Shown in pieces: positions 18,235 to 26,447 of a stretch of 64,000 bases of DNA. Position 1 is the first letter of the stretch. Each line of letters starts with the position of its first letter. The notes beneath the pieces were generated by a model. The model was not told the origin of the DNA and made no database searches. It saw only the letters and a program-made list of their open reading frames with translations. This stretch comes from Pseudoclavibacter chungangensis. GTDB taxonomy: Bacteria > Actinomycetota > Actinomycetes > Actinomycetales > Microbacteriaceae. Where the stretch lies: NCBI RefSeq assembly GCF_013410545.1, contig NZ_JACCFV010000001.1, forward strand, positions 3,348,001 to 3,412,000. The letters are read 5' to 3'. The position numbers and the translations under genes were made by a program.

Positions 18235-19484
18235 GGCTCGAGCCCGGCGACGGCCGGCTTGAACCCGAGCCGAGCGTTCGCGCAGCAGCCCGGGCGGCAC
18301 ACGTCGAACCACGGGCCGAGCGAGGTGAGCGCGGGGCGCTGCGTCGCGGGGACGCCGTCGCGCCGTTCGAGCACGAGGTCGACGAGCCCGGCGACGTAGT
18401 CGCGGTGCACGCCCGGCGTCGCGGTGCGGCGGAACGCGAGCCCCGCCTCGGCGGTCGACTCCTTCGCCTCGTTGTCGAGGTCCCAGAGCACCTCCATGTG
18501 GTCGGACACGAAGCCGACGGGCACGACGACGACGGCCTTGCGACCGAGGGCGGGCAGGCCCTCGATGACGTCGTTGATGTCGGGTTCGAGCCACGGCTGC
18601 GAGGGCGGGCCGGAGCGCGACTGGAAGACGAGCTGCCAGTTGACCGACGCGGGTGCACTCGCCGATTCGGGGCCGGCACCGAGCTCGGCGAGCGCGAGCT
18701 CGACGACGACCGACGACACCGCGAGGTGCTGCGCGAAGTACGCGCCGTCGTCGCCGTAGTCGCGGTCGTCCGGGCCCGAGCGCACCGCGTCGGCGGTCGG
18801 CACGGAGTGCGTCGTGAAGAGCACCTCGACCTCGTTCTCGAGGTCGAGGGTCGGGTCCTCCGCGCGCAGTTCGAGGAGTGCGTCGCGCACGCCGTCGATG
18901 AAGGGGCGCACGAAGCCCGGGTGGTCGAAGAACTGGCGCACCTTGTCGATCGTCATGACGCCCTGCAGGCCCGTGTCCTCGAGCGCGTCGGCGAAGTCCT
19001 CGCGGTACTGCCGGCAGCTCGAGAACGACGAGTAGGCGCTCGTGGCGATCGCGATGAGCGTGCGGCAGCCCGCTTCGCCCGCCTCGCGCACGGCGTCGTT
19101 CATGTAGGGCTCCCAGTTGCGGTTGCCCCAGAACACCGGCAGGTCGATGCCGCGCCGTTCGAGCTCCTCCTCGAGCGCGCGCTTGAGCTCGCGGTTCTGC
19201 TCGTTGATGGGGCTCACGCCGCCGTGGCTGCGGTAGTGGACGGCGACCTCCTCGAGGCGCTCGTCGGGGATGCCGCGGCCGCGCGTCACGTTGCGGAGGA
19301 AGGGGATGACGTCGTCCTGGCTCTCGGGCCCACCGAACGACGCGAGCAGGATGCCGTCGTACGCGACGGGCTCCTCGACGTGCTCGGGGCCGAGCTGCGC
19401 GGGGACGGACGCGGCGCTCACGAGTGCGCCGGGCTCGAGCGGTGCGCTCGTGGCGGGGGCGGGCTTGATGCCTCGGGAGGCCAC
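18231..19484 (-). CDS. cpfC: Coproporphyrin III ferrochelatase, iron-sulphur type
   Basis: 417 residues from GTG at 19484, overlapping the hemQ stop by one base. It inserts Fe2+ into coproporphyrin III in the Gram-positive route. Seen: LLASFGGPESQDDVIPFL, HYRSHGGVSPIN, FWGNRNWEPYMNDAV and FTTHSVPTADA (catalytic His). Cysteines in YSSFSSCRQYR and near the end in DVCRPGCCAN match the [2Fe-2S]-binding pattern known for actinobacterial ferrochelatases. Its place next to hemQ supports the coproporphyrin pathway. Confidence 0.95.
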   Translation of the reverse strand: MASRGIKPAPATSAPLEPGALVSAASVPAQLGPEHVEEPVAYDGILLASFGGPESQDDVIPFLRNVTRGRGIPDERLEEVAVHYRSHGGVSPINEQNRELKRALEEELERRGIDLPVFWGNRNWEPYMNDAVREAGEAGCRTLIAIATSAYSSFSSCRQYREDFADALEDTGLQGVMTIDKVRQFFDHPGFVRPFIDGVRDALLELRAEDPTLDLENEVEVLFTTHSVPTADAVRSGPDDRDYGDDGAYFAQHLAVSSVVVELALAELGAGPESASAPASVNWQLVFQSRSGPPSQPWLEPDINDVIEGLPALGRKAVVVVPVGFVSDHMEVLWDLDNEAKESTAEAGLAFRRTATPGVHRDYVAGLVDLVLERRDGVPATQRPALTSLGPWFDVCRPGCCANARLGFKPAVAGLEP

Positions 19485-20233
19485 TACTGGAGCACCTCCA
19501 CGAGCTCGGCCGCCGTGATGCGACGTCCCGTGTAGAACGGGACCTCCTCGCGCACGTGCAGCCGCGCGTCGGTGTAGCGCAGGTCGCGCATCATGTCGAC
19601 GAGGTTGATGAGCTCGTCGTCCTCGAGCGCGAGCAGCCACTCGTAGTCGCTGATGCCGAATGCCGCGACGGTGTTCGCGAGCGTCGAGCGGAACGCGGCG
19701 CCGCGCCGGCCGTGGTCGGCGAGCATGCGGCTGCGCTCCTCCTCGGGCAGCAGGTACCACTCGTAGGAGCGCACGAACGGGTACACCGTGACCCACTGCT
19801 GGGGCGCCTTGCCGAGCATGAACGCGGGCATGTGGCGCTCGTTGAACTCGGCCGCGCGATGCACGCCGACGGCCTGCCAGCTCGGCAGGAGCGGCGCGAA
19901 CAGCTCGGTGCGGCGGATCTGCCGAAGCCCCCACTGCAGGTCGTTCGGGACGGGGCCGTGCAGCCACACGAGCACCTCGCCGTCGGCACGGAAGCCCGAG
20001 ACGTCGTAGAGGCCGCGCACCGTGACGCCCGCGGCGGCGAGTTCGCCGAGGATGCCGTCGAGTTCGTCCACCGCTTTCTCGATGCCGCGCCCCGCGAGTT
20101 CGAGCTCGTTCGCCGGGTCACGTCGGAACACGGCGTACATCGTGAACTGCGTGAGCGGGCGGGCGGTCGTGGCTTCGGATTCTGGCGCGGGAGCGGACGA
20201 CGCGGCGTCCTGCTCGGGGACGGACTCAATCAT
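19484..20233 (-). CDS. hemQ: Coproheme decarboxylase
   Basis: 249 residues; it oxidatively decarboxylates coproheme to haem b, the final step of the coproporphyrin pathway. Motifs: FTMYAVFRRD, GLYDVSGFRADGEVLVWLHG, and VYPFVRSYEWYLLP containing the reactive Tyr of the family, followed by the proximal-His region MLADHGRRG. A 25-residue disordered N-terminus precedes the fold. First gene of the haem operon. A TAGAAT lies only seven bases upstream of the ATG, suggesting a leaderless or nearly leaderless mRNA. Confidence 0.95.
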   Translation of the reverse strand: MIESVPEQDAASSAPAPESEATTARPLTQFTMYAVFRRDPANELELAGRGIEKAVDELDGILGELAAAGVTVRGLYDVSGFRADGEVLVWLHGPVPNDLQWGLRQIRRTELFAPLLPSWQAVGVHRAAEFNERHMPAFMLGKAPQQWVTVYPFVRSYEWYLLPEEERSRMLADHGRRGAAFRSTLANTVAAFGISDYEWLLALEDDELINLVDMMRDLRYTDARLHVREEVPFYTGRRITAAELVEVLQ

Positions 20234-20240
20234 GCGTCCT

Positions 20241-20246
20241 ATTCTA
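20241..20246 (-). promoter_or_regulatory. Putative -10 element of the hemQ operon
   Basis: TAGAAT on the minus strand, seven bases before the hemQ ATG. Transcription would begin at about the start codon. No good -35 hexamer is seen. The rest of the 20234-20392 gap shows no other feature. Confidence 0.4.
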
Positions 20247-20392
20247 CGAAGTGTCGAAGACGCCTGCATCTCCTCGACATCCTGTCGGCAACCCGCGCGC
20301 GGCGGGTGCCCGTCACGGTGTGTGCGCGGCGCGGCGCGTGGCACTCAGCCCGCTCCGAGCTACGGACGCGCCCGGGGGGCGCCCTCGGCCGC

Positions 20393-21184
20393 TCACGTGA
20401 CCTCGAGCGGCAGCACGGATTCGTGCACGATCCCGTCGAACTCCTGCCGCACGATCTCGACGCGCACGCCGAACGCGGCGCCGAGTCGCTCGGCCGTGAG
20501 CACCTCCGCCGCCGTGCCCCACACGGGTGGCGCGCCGCGCGAGAGCAGGAGCGCGTCGTCGGCGACCCGCAGCGCGTGCGACGGGTAGTGCGTGTTCATG
20601 ACGACCACGAGCCCGTCGCGGTGCACGAGCTCGTCGAGCAGATCGAGCACGATGAGCTGGTTGCGGAAGTCGAGGCCCGTCTCGGGCTCGTCGAGCACGA
20701 GGACGGTCGGCTCGCCCACGAGCGCCCGCGCGATGAGCACCATCTGGAACTGTCCACCGCTCATGTCGCCGCACGGCACCCCGCCAAGGTGTGCGATGCC
20801 GATGCGCTTCATGGTCTCCTCCGCGAGCGCGACGTCGGCTTTCGATGGTTGCGCGAACGGGCCGAGGTGTGCGGCACGACCGATCGTGACCATGTCGAGG
20901 CCCGAGAGCGCGAGCGTGACGGCGCTGCGCGCCTGCGGGACGAACGCGAATCGGCTCCAGCGCTCGCGCTGCGTGAGCGTCGACGCGTCGACGCCGTCGA
21001 GCAGCGTGCGCCCCGATCGCCACGGCAACAGTCCCACGAGGCAGCGCAGGAGCGTCATCTTGCCGACGCCGTTGGGGCCCAGCACCGCGAGGAGCCGGCC
21101 CGACTCGACCTCGAACTCGACGCCGTCGAGCACGGGCGCGCGGCGTCCGTACCCGAACGTTCCGGATTCCACGTGCAGGGTCAT
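20393..21184 (-). CDS. Ferric-siderophore-type ABC transporter ATPase
   Basis: 263 residues of the FepC/FecE class. Signature MSGGQFQMVLIARAL, Walker B TVLVLDEPETGLD and H-loop MNTHYPSHAL are intact. Walker A reads GPNGVGKMT: the Ser/Thr that should directly follow the Lys and coordinate Mg2+ is Met, an anomaly that may weaken ATP hydrolysis. It overlaps the permease frame by four bases. Because the permease is truncated and no binding protein is present, the system is probably not functional as encoded here. Confidence 0.88.
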   Translation of the reverse strand: MTLHVESGTFGYGRRAPVLDGVEFEVESGRLLAVLGPNGVGKMTLLRCLVGLLPWRSGRTLLDGVDASTLTQRERWSRFAFVPQARSAVTLALSGLDMVTIGRAAHLGPFAQPSKADVALAEETMKRIGIAHLGGVPCGDMSGGQFQMVLIARALVGEPTVLVLDEPETGLDFRNQLIVLDLLDELVHRDGLVVVMNTHYPSHALRVADDALLLSRGAPPVWGTAAEVLTAERLGAAFGVRVEIVRQEFDGIVHESVLPLEVT

Positions 21185-21988
21185 ACGGCGGTCCCTCCCG
21201 TTCGGCGCAGCAGGACGATGAACACGGGTGCGCCGACGAACGCGGTGAGCACCGAGATCGGGATCTCCGACGCCGACACGCTGCGCGAGAGTGCGTCGAT
21301 GACGACGAGGAACGACGCGCCGAGGAGGATGCTCGTGGGCACGACGAGGCGGTTGTTGCTGCCGCACAGCATGCGGGCGCAGTGCGGCACGAGCAGGCCG
21401 ATCCAGCCGACCTGGCCACACATCGAGACGCTCGACGCGGTCACGAGGGTCGCCGCGATGATGATCGTGATGCGCATCGCGCGCACGTTCGTGCCCGAGG
21501 CCTTCGCCTCGTCGTCGCCGAGCGCGAGGACGTTGAGCCGCCAGCGCAGCACGAAGATGATCCCGACACCGACGAGGACGAGCGGTGCCCCGATCGCGAT
21601 ATTGCCCATGTCGGCGCCCGCGAGCGAGCCCATGAGCCAGTACGTGATCTGCGGGAGCTTGTCGTTGGGGTCCGCGACGAGCTTGAGCACCGAGGGGCCG
21701 GCGTTCGCGAGCGCAGCGACGACGACGCCCGCGAGCACGAGCATGACTATGCTGCTGCGTCCGCGCTGCCGCGCGATGAGCATCGTGAGGCCCACCGCGA
21801 CGATCCCGAACAGCAGCGACACGAGTTGCACGCCGAGGATCGGCAGGCTCAGGAGCATCGCGATGACCGCGCCGACGGACGCGCCGGCCGTCACGCCGAG
21901 TGTGTCGGGCGTCGCGAGCGGGTTCGAGAACAGGCTCTGGAACGCGGCACCGGCCGTGGCGAGGCCCGCACCGACGATGGCCGCGCAC
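21181..21988 (-). pseudogene. FecCD-family iron-siderophore permease lacking its N-terminus
   Basis: The frame contains the FecCD core: VGAGLATAGAAFQSLFSNPL, TPDTLGVTAGASVGA, ADMGNIAIG, and WIGLLVPHCARMLCG. Upstream of about 21988 an in-frame TAG stops it, and the expected first 60-70 residues (first membrane helices and the RLPR motif) are missing. About 269 residues remain against roughly 330-350 usual. An internal GTG at 21894 could start a still shorter protein. The gene for the lipoprotein receptor, expected next, is also absent, so a deletion between here and the iron box at 22104 is likely. Confidence 0.8.
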
Positions 21989-22103
21989 TACCGTCGCGCA
22001 CGCGCACCGGTTCCCCGTGTCCAGCCGTCATCCCGATCCTCCGTCGCGCCGCCGCACCCCTGCGTTCGCGGAACGGGAGCGGACTACCACTCGACCGGCG
22101 AAG

Positions 22104-22122
22104 TTAGGTGAAGCTAGCCTGT
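22104..22122. promoter_or_regulatory. DtxR/IdeR-type iron box
   Basis: The 19 bases starting TTAGGTGAAGCTAGCCT agree with the DtxR/IdeR consensus (TTAGGTTAGSCTAACCTAA) at 14 of 19 positions. The site lies upstream of both the truncated siderophore permease (minus) and the Crp-like gene (plus). It was probably the promoter operator of the lost receptor gene and may now affect the Crp gene. Confidence 0.55.
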
Positions 22123-22182
22123 TGTCGGAAGTGTTGCAGTCGCCGGAGCATCCGTCGGTTGCCTCGGCAACAGGAGGGGAAG

Positions 22183-22875
22183 ATGCGCGAGTTGTCGCTC
22201 GTCGCCGCGTCGACGGCCGGGAGGCCCGTCTCCCCCGGTTGGCGGCCCGGCGAGCTGTTCGAGGGCATCGACGGCGCAGGGTTCGAATGCGTCCGGCGTT
22301 GCCTCGGTGCGCACGTCGTGGAGTTCTCGAAGCGCGATCGCATCGCGTCGGAGCGCGACGATCGGCCGCGGATCGGGGTGCTGCTTTCGGGTGTGGCGCT
22401 CGACGCGTCGGAGCACGCCGACGGCACGAGCAGCGTCCTCGATGTGATCGAGCCCGGTGGCCTGTTCGGCGACGGGTGGGACAGCGCCGGGGGCGCCTCG
22501 CGCGTGCTCGTCGCGGCCGGTGAGGGGCGCGCGGTGCTGCTCGGGTCGGAGCGGCTCGTGGGCGGCCACGAAGGGTGCGGCGTGCGGCCGCGCCTCGTCG
22601 ACAATCTGCTGCGTGCCGTGCTGGCGAAGAATGAGCGGTTGCGCGGGCACCTCGAGCTCGTGTCGCGGCGGACGCTGCGCGAGCGGCTGATCGGCTATCT
22701 GCGCGGTGAGTCGGAGCGCGTCGAGGGCTCGACGTTCACGATCCCGCTCTCGCGCGCCGAGCTCGCCGACTTCCTGCACGCGGATCGCGCCGCCGTTTCG
22801 CGCGAGCTGTCCCGCATGCGCGATGACGGCCTCGTCGCCTACGACCGCAGCACGTTCGCGCTCACGCGCGGCTGA
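22183..22875 (+). CDS. Crp/Fnr-family transcriptional regulator
   Basis: 230 residues from ATG at 22183, chosen for the strong AGGAGGGGA eight bases upstream; a longer frame begins at 22108 inside the iron box. A cyclic-nucleotide-binding-like beta-roll domain (residues about 25-130) precedes a winged helix (SRAELADFLHADRAAVSREL, RMRDDGLVAYD). There is no Fnr-type Cys cluster, only paired Cys in FECVRRCLG. The effector is unknown; location beside an iron box suggests an iron, haem or redox link (inference). Confidence 0.85.
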   Translation: MRELSLVAASTAGRPVSPGWRPGELFEGIDGAGFECVRRCLGAHVVEFSKRDRIASERDDRPRIGVLLSGVALDASEHADGTSSVLDVIEPGGLFGDGWDSAGGASRVLVAAGEGRAVLLGSERLVGGHEGCGVRPRLVDNLLRAVLAKNERLRGHLELVSRRTLRERLIGYLRGESERVEGSTFTIPLSRAELADFLHADRAAVSRELSRMRDDGLVAYDRSTFALTRG

Positions 22876-23135
22876 CGGCGCGGGGTCGCGTCGCCCCCGT
22901 GGACACGCGAGTGTCCGAGGCCGGGACCGCGGTGGCCACCCACCGTGCCCGCGAGTCGCCTCGGCTCGGGACCCACGACGAGCGCCCGCACGAGGTGCGG
23001 ATCAGGCGTCGAGGCACGACCCTCTCTCGGGCGGTCGCGCGGTCGCGGAGACGGTCGTGTCTCGGCGTCCGGGCTCGGAGCCGTGCCGTCGCGTCGCTCG
23101 TCCGTCGCCGCGCTCGGCCGTCCCCGCGCTCGGCC

Positions 23136-23441
23136 TCAGAGCTCGAACTCGTCGCGGCGTCGCAGCACGATGCCACCGACGATCGCACCGATGACCGCGA
23201 CGGCCACGCCGACGCCGACGCCGATGACGAGCAGCGGGTTGTCGTCCCACAGCTTCGCGGCGCTGCGCTTGCCGGTCTCGACGAACTCGGGCAGGCGTGC
23301 GGGGATGTCGAACTTGTACTCGAGCGCGTCGAGCGTCGACGCGAGCTGCTCGCGCGAGCGCGCGATGTCGTCGCGCAGCTCGCCGTCGGTGCGCGTGTCC
23401 TTCTCCTTGGGCTCCTTGGGAGCTTCGTGCGCGTCACTCAT
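23136..23441 (-). CDS. DUF3618 small membrane protein
   Basis: 101 residues. The DUF3618 signature ELRDDIARSREQLASTLDAL is followed by FDIPARLPEF, a single membrane helix (LLVIGVGVGVAVAVIGAIVG) and a charged end. Actinobacterial members sit in the cell envelope; their role is unknown. It overlaps the holin-like gene by eight bases and is co-transcribed with it. Confidence 0.85.
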   Translation of the reverse strand: MSDAHEAPKEPKEKDTRTDGELRDDIARSREQLASTLDALEYKFDIPARLPEFVETGKRSAAKLWDDNPLLVIGVGVGVAVAVIGAIVGGIVLRRRDEFEL

Positions 23442-23910
23442 ACTGTCCGACCCCCTTCAGGGCGTTGACGTCCTCCTGGACGCTCGCGATCGTGCGCTCG
23501 GGTGCGAGCGAACCGGTGCGCTTGAGGGACGCGATCCCGAGGCCCGCGAGCAGCGCGGTGATGACGAGGAACGCCGCCGCGACGATGAGCGCCGAGAGCC
23601 ACGGCGCGAACGCCTCATTGAGGCCGAGGATCGCGGCGGTCACGAGGACGGCCCAGAGCGTGAGGCCGAAGAACGCGGCGCCCGCGAGGAGGCCCGCGCC
23701 GACGCCGGCCTTCTTGCCCTTGCCGATGAGTTCGCGCTTGGCGTGCTCGAGTTCGTCCTTGAGCAGCTGGATGAAGAGGCGGGGCGTGTCGGCGACGAGC
23801 GTGCCGATCGTTTCCGACTTCTTCGGGTTGTTGCGCTTGAGACGGGGGCCGACTCCGGGGAACGGTCCCCGCAGCGGCTCAGGACCGTGGCTGACGTCGT
23901 GGTCGCTCAT
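23434..23910 (-). CDS. Putative holin superfamily III / Phage_holin_3_6-like membrane protein
   Basis: 158 residues. Soluble N-terminus, amphipathic LFIQLLKDELEHAKREL, then two membrane helices (FFGLTLWAVLVTAAILGL; LSALIVAAAFLVITALLAG) and a basic tail. This is the chromosomal PF07332-type protein often found beside DUF3618 genes. Despite its name there is no sign of a prophage here; a housekeeping envelope role is more likely. Confidence 0.8.
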   Translation of the reverse strand: MSDHDVSHGPEPLRGPFPGVGPRLKRNNPKKSETIGTLVADTPRLFIQLLKDELEHAKRELIGKGKKAGVGAGLLAGAAFFGLTLWAVLVTAAILGLNEAFAPWLSALIVAAAFLVITALLAGLGIASLKRTGSLAPERTIASVQEDVNALKGVGQYE

Positions 23911-23964
23911 GCTTCGTGTGCACTTCCCTCGTGGTGTGCCGCTCGCGCGGCGAGGATCCTGGAC

Positions 23965-24243
23965 CTAGTTCGCGGCCGGGGCCGCGCTCTCGCGCTTGGG
24001 CTTCGACTTCCTGCTGTCGATGACCTGGCCCGCGAGCTTCTTCACGCCGTCGAGGGCGGCGTCGCTGACCTTGGCCGCCTGGTCCTGCACGACGTCCTCG
24101 AGCTTGTGGACCTGGCTCTGCACGGGCTTCGACTGCCACACGCTCTGCGCGGCGGAGGCGATCTGCTCGTACCGCTTCCTGCCCGCCCGGGCTCCGAGGA
24201 CGTACCCCACGGCAAGGCCGAGGACAAAGACGAACTTCTTCAT
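23965..24243 (-). CDS. YtxH-like small membrane protein
   Basis: 92 residues. One N-terminal membrane segment, FVFVLGLAVGYVLGARAGRK, has the Gly-rich YtxH pattern. A helical charged region and a Lys/Ala-rich tail follow. It stands just upstream of the holin-like and DUF3618 genes on the same strand. Function is unknown. Confidence 0.75.
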   Translation of the reverse strand: MKKFVFVLGLAVGYVLGARAGRKRYEQIASAAQSVWQSKPVQSQVHKLEDVVQDQAAKVSDAALDGVKKLAGQVIDSRKSKPKRESAAPAAN

Positions 24244-24475
24244 GAGCAACTCCGATCGATGACGGATCCGCCGAAACGCCGCGGTGACGCGGGACCCGAC
24301 AAGCCTATCGGTTCGTGGGCACCCAGTTCGAACGTGCGCCGGGAACGCACGGCCCCGGGGCGAGGCGTGACCGTGGGAACGCGCCGCACCTTGAGAACGC
24401 ACCGCACACAACGGGTTCTGCCGGTCCGGGGCGATTCGCCCGGGACGCCGTGGCGGGACGTGCCGCGCTGCCGTC

Positions 24476-24806
24476 GAAGATCCGCCGGCCCTGCGCCGCG
24501 TTCGCGACACGATGCCCGGCTTCCCGCTCGTTCGACGGGCTCGACACGAGCCACCCGGACCCGCGCTCGGCGGCGGGACTCGGAACCGCGCCACGTTCCG
24601 AACACGACGCGCGACTCCCCACCAGTTCGTCCGTCTCGACACGAGTCAGCCGAGCTCGTGTTCGGCGGCGCTGACTCTGATCTGCGCCACGTTCCCCACG
24701 CGGCGCGCGGCTCGCCCCACTCGTTCGACAAGCTCGACACGAGCCACCCGGACCCGCGCTCGACGGCGGACTCGGAACCGCACCACGTGCCGGACACGAC
24801 GCGCGG
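24476..24806. repeat. Degenerate 95-98 bp tandem repeats downstream of hemY
   Basis: About three and a half copies of a roughly 96-bp unit. Units begin at 24531, 24626 and 24724 with TTCGAC/T...CTCGACACGAG; a partial copy lies before 24531. Units 1 and 3 are over 90 percent alike by eye, while unit 2 is diverged. The segment ACGAGTC...GTGTTCGGCGGCG of unit 2 also resembles the last codons of hemY (24823-24855), so the array may have grown from the hemY 3' end. The TTCGACAAGCTCGACACGAG core resembles intergenic inverted repeats common in Microbacteriaceae. Nothing else is seen in 24244-24475. Confidence 0.7.
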
Positions 24807-26447
24807 CTAATCCGACTGGGTCGACGCGAGTCGGCGGGCCGCGTGTTCGGCGGCGGGGACGACGCTCGCGAGGCCGGTGCCGTCGATCCACGTGCCCGCG
24901 ATGTCGAGTCCGGGCGTCGCCGTGGCGGCCGCGCGCAGCTCGTCGAGCCGAGCGCCGCGGCCGATGCGTGCGGCGGGTTCGGGGATGCGCCACTCGTGCC
25001 GGTCGAGCGCGAGCACGTCGTCCGCGGCGAGTTCGACGCCGAGGAGCGTCGACGCGTCGGCGACTGCGAGCGCGCGCAGCTCGTCCACGTCGAGGCCGCG
25101 CGTGCGCGGCACGCAGCTGCCCTCGTCGGGCCCGTAGGACAGGCGGAGCACGTGCACACCCGCGGGCAGCGAGGCGGCGAGCCACGGCCATTTCGCGCTC
25201 ACGTGGGTGAGGGCCTTCGCGCGCACGTCCCCCGCGGGTTCACCGACGAGCACGCCCGTGCCGCGGGGGGCCGCGTCGAGTTGCGGCGCGCGGACGAGCA
25301 GCGCGACGACCTCGGCGGGAACGGTCGAATCGCGGCGGCGCGGTGGGATCGCGTCGACCTCCTCAAGGGGAACGCCGGCGCCGGCCGAGGGCGACGAGGG
25401 TGCATCATCCCCGTCCGCGATGGCTCCGCGCGACGCGGCAGTCGCGTCCCCGTCATCCGTCCCGTCGAGCACGCGGGCCGCGAGCTCGGGGACGGTCAGC
25501 AGCAGCCGGGGCGCCTGCAACTCGGCACCGTCGGCGAGCCGCACGCGCCAGCCGTCGTCGGTGGCGACGATGTCGTCGACCCGTGCGTCCGTGCGGACGT
25601 CGACGCCGAGGCGCGCGAGTTCGGCGTCGAGCGCACGGACGACGCGGTGCATGCCGCCGCGCACGCCGCGGATCGCGGCACCCGGCGGGGCGGCCGCGCG
25701 GACGGTCTGGACGGCCGCGGCGAGCGTGCCCGTCTCGGCGAGGGCGGCGCCGAGGCCAGGGGCGAGCGCGCGATGGTCGAGCACGTCGGCGTCGAGCGAG
25801 TAGACGCCGCGCGCGACGGGCGTGACGAGTCGCGCGACGACGGCGTCGCCCATGCGGGCCCGAACGAGCTCGGCGAGTGAGGTGGCGTCGAGGCCGACGG
25901 CCGCGTCGAGGGTCGCGTCGGCGGCCGCTGCCCGCGCCCCGTCGGCGCCGAGCGCGTCGAGCACCTCGGGTGAGCTCGGGTCGGCGGGCACGCCGAGGAG
26001 GCCCGCGAGGGGAAGGCGGTAGGCGTCGCCGTCGGCGTGCGCCCACGAGCCGAGCCTGCGGGGTTCGACGACGTCGTCCGCGAGGCCGAGTTCGTCGAGG
26101 AGCCGTTCGACCGCGCCGCCACGCGTCGCGAACGCCTCCGCGCCGATGTCGATGACCGTGTCGCCGAGCCGTCCGGCGCGGAGCATGCCGCCCGTGACGT
26201 CGCCCGCGTCGAGGAGCGTGACCCGCAGGCCGTCGAGCGCGGCGCGGCGGGCGGCGACGAGTCCCGCCATGCCGCCGCCGACGACGATCAGCTCGGGGCC
26301 GGTGGCGACGTCGTCGTCGGACGCGTGCACGTCCTCGCCGACACGGCGGTCGTCGCGGTCTGCTCCCGAGCGGACTCCCCTGTCGCTGCCGTCGCCGCCG
26401 CGGCTCGCACCACTGTCGGCGAGCCGGCCGCCGTCGCTCCCGCTCAT
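24807..26447 (-). CDS. hemY: Coproporphyrinogen III oxidase (HemY/HemG type, FAD)
   Basis: 546 residues. It oxidises coproporphyrinogen III to coproporphyrin III in this pathway (older name protoporphyrinogen oxidase, hemG/hemY). The FAD-binding motif VVGGGMAGLVAARRAAL begins near residue 55, and GAEAFATRGGAVERLLDEL follows. A C-terminal flavin contact lies in GTWIDGTGLASVV. The first 50 residues are Asp/Gly/Arg-rich and absent from typical members, and an Asp/Ser-rich insertion near residue 340 is also unusual. The ATG overlaps the hemE stop. Confidence 0.93.
   Translation of the reverse strand: MSGSDGGRLADSGASRGGDGSDRGVRSGADRDDRRVGEDVHASDDDVATGPELIVVGGGMAGLVAARRAALDGLRVTLLDAGDVTGGMLRAGRLGDTVIDIGAEAFATRGGAVERLLDELGLADDVVEPRRLGSWAHADGDAYRLPLAGLLGVPADPSSPEVLDALGADGARAAAADATLDAAVGLDATSLAELVRARMGDAVVARLVTPVARGVYSLDADVLDHRALAPGLGAALAETGTLAAAVQTVRAAAPPGAAIRGVRGGMHRVVRALDAELARLGVDVRTDARVDDIVATDDGWRVRLADGAELQAPRLLLTVPELAARVLDGTDDGDATAASRGAIADGDDAPSSPSAGAGVPLEEVDAIPPRRRDSTVPAEVVALLVRAPQLDAAPRGTGVLVGEPAGDVRAKALTHVSAKWPWLAASLPAGVHVLRLSYGPDEGSCVPRTRGLDVDELRALAVADASTLLGVELAADDVLALDRHEWRIPEPAARIGRGARLDELRAAATATPGLDIAGTWIDGTGLASVVPAAEHAARRLASTQSD

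Noticed and set aside
20313..21988. Extra genes in other frames opposite the iron ABC genes
   Set aside because: They are Arg/His-rich shadows with no domains; the ATPase and permease frames explain the codon bias.
23434..23910. Prophage because of a holin-like gene
   Set aside because: No phage structural, integrase or lysis genes nearby. The DUF3618/holin-III pair is a common chromosomal set in actinobacteria.
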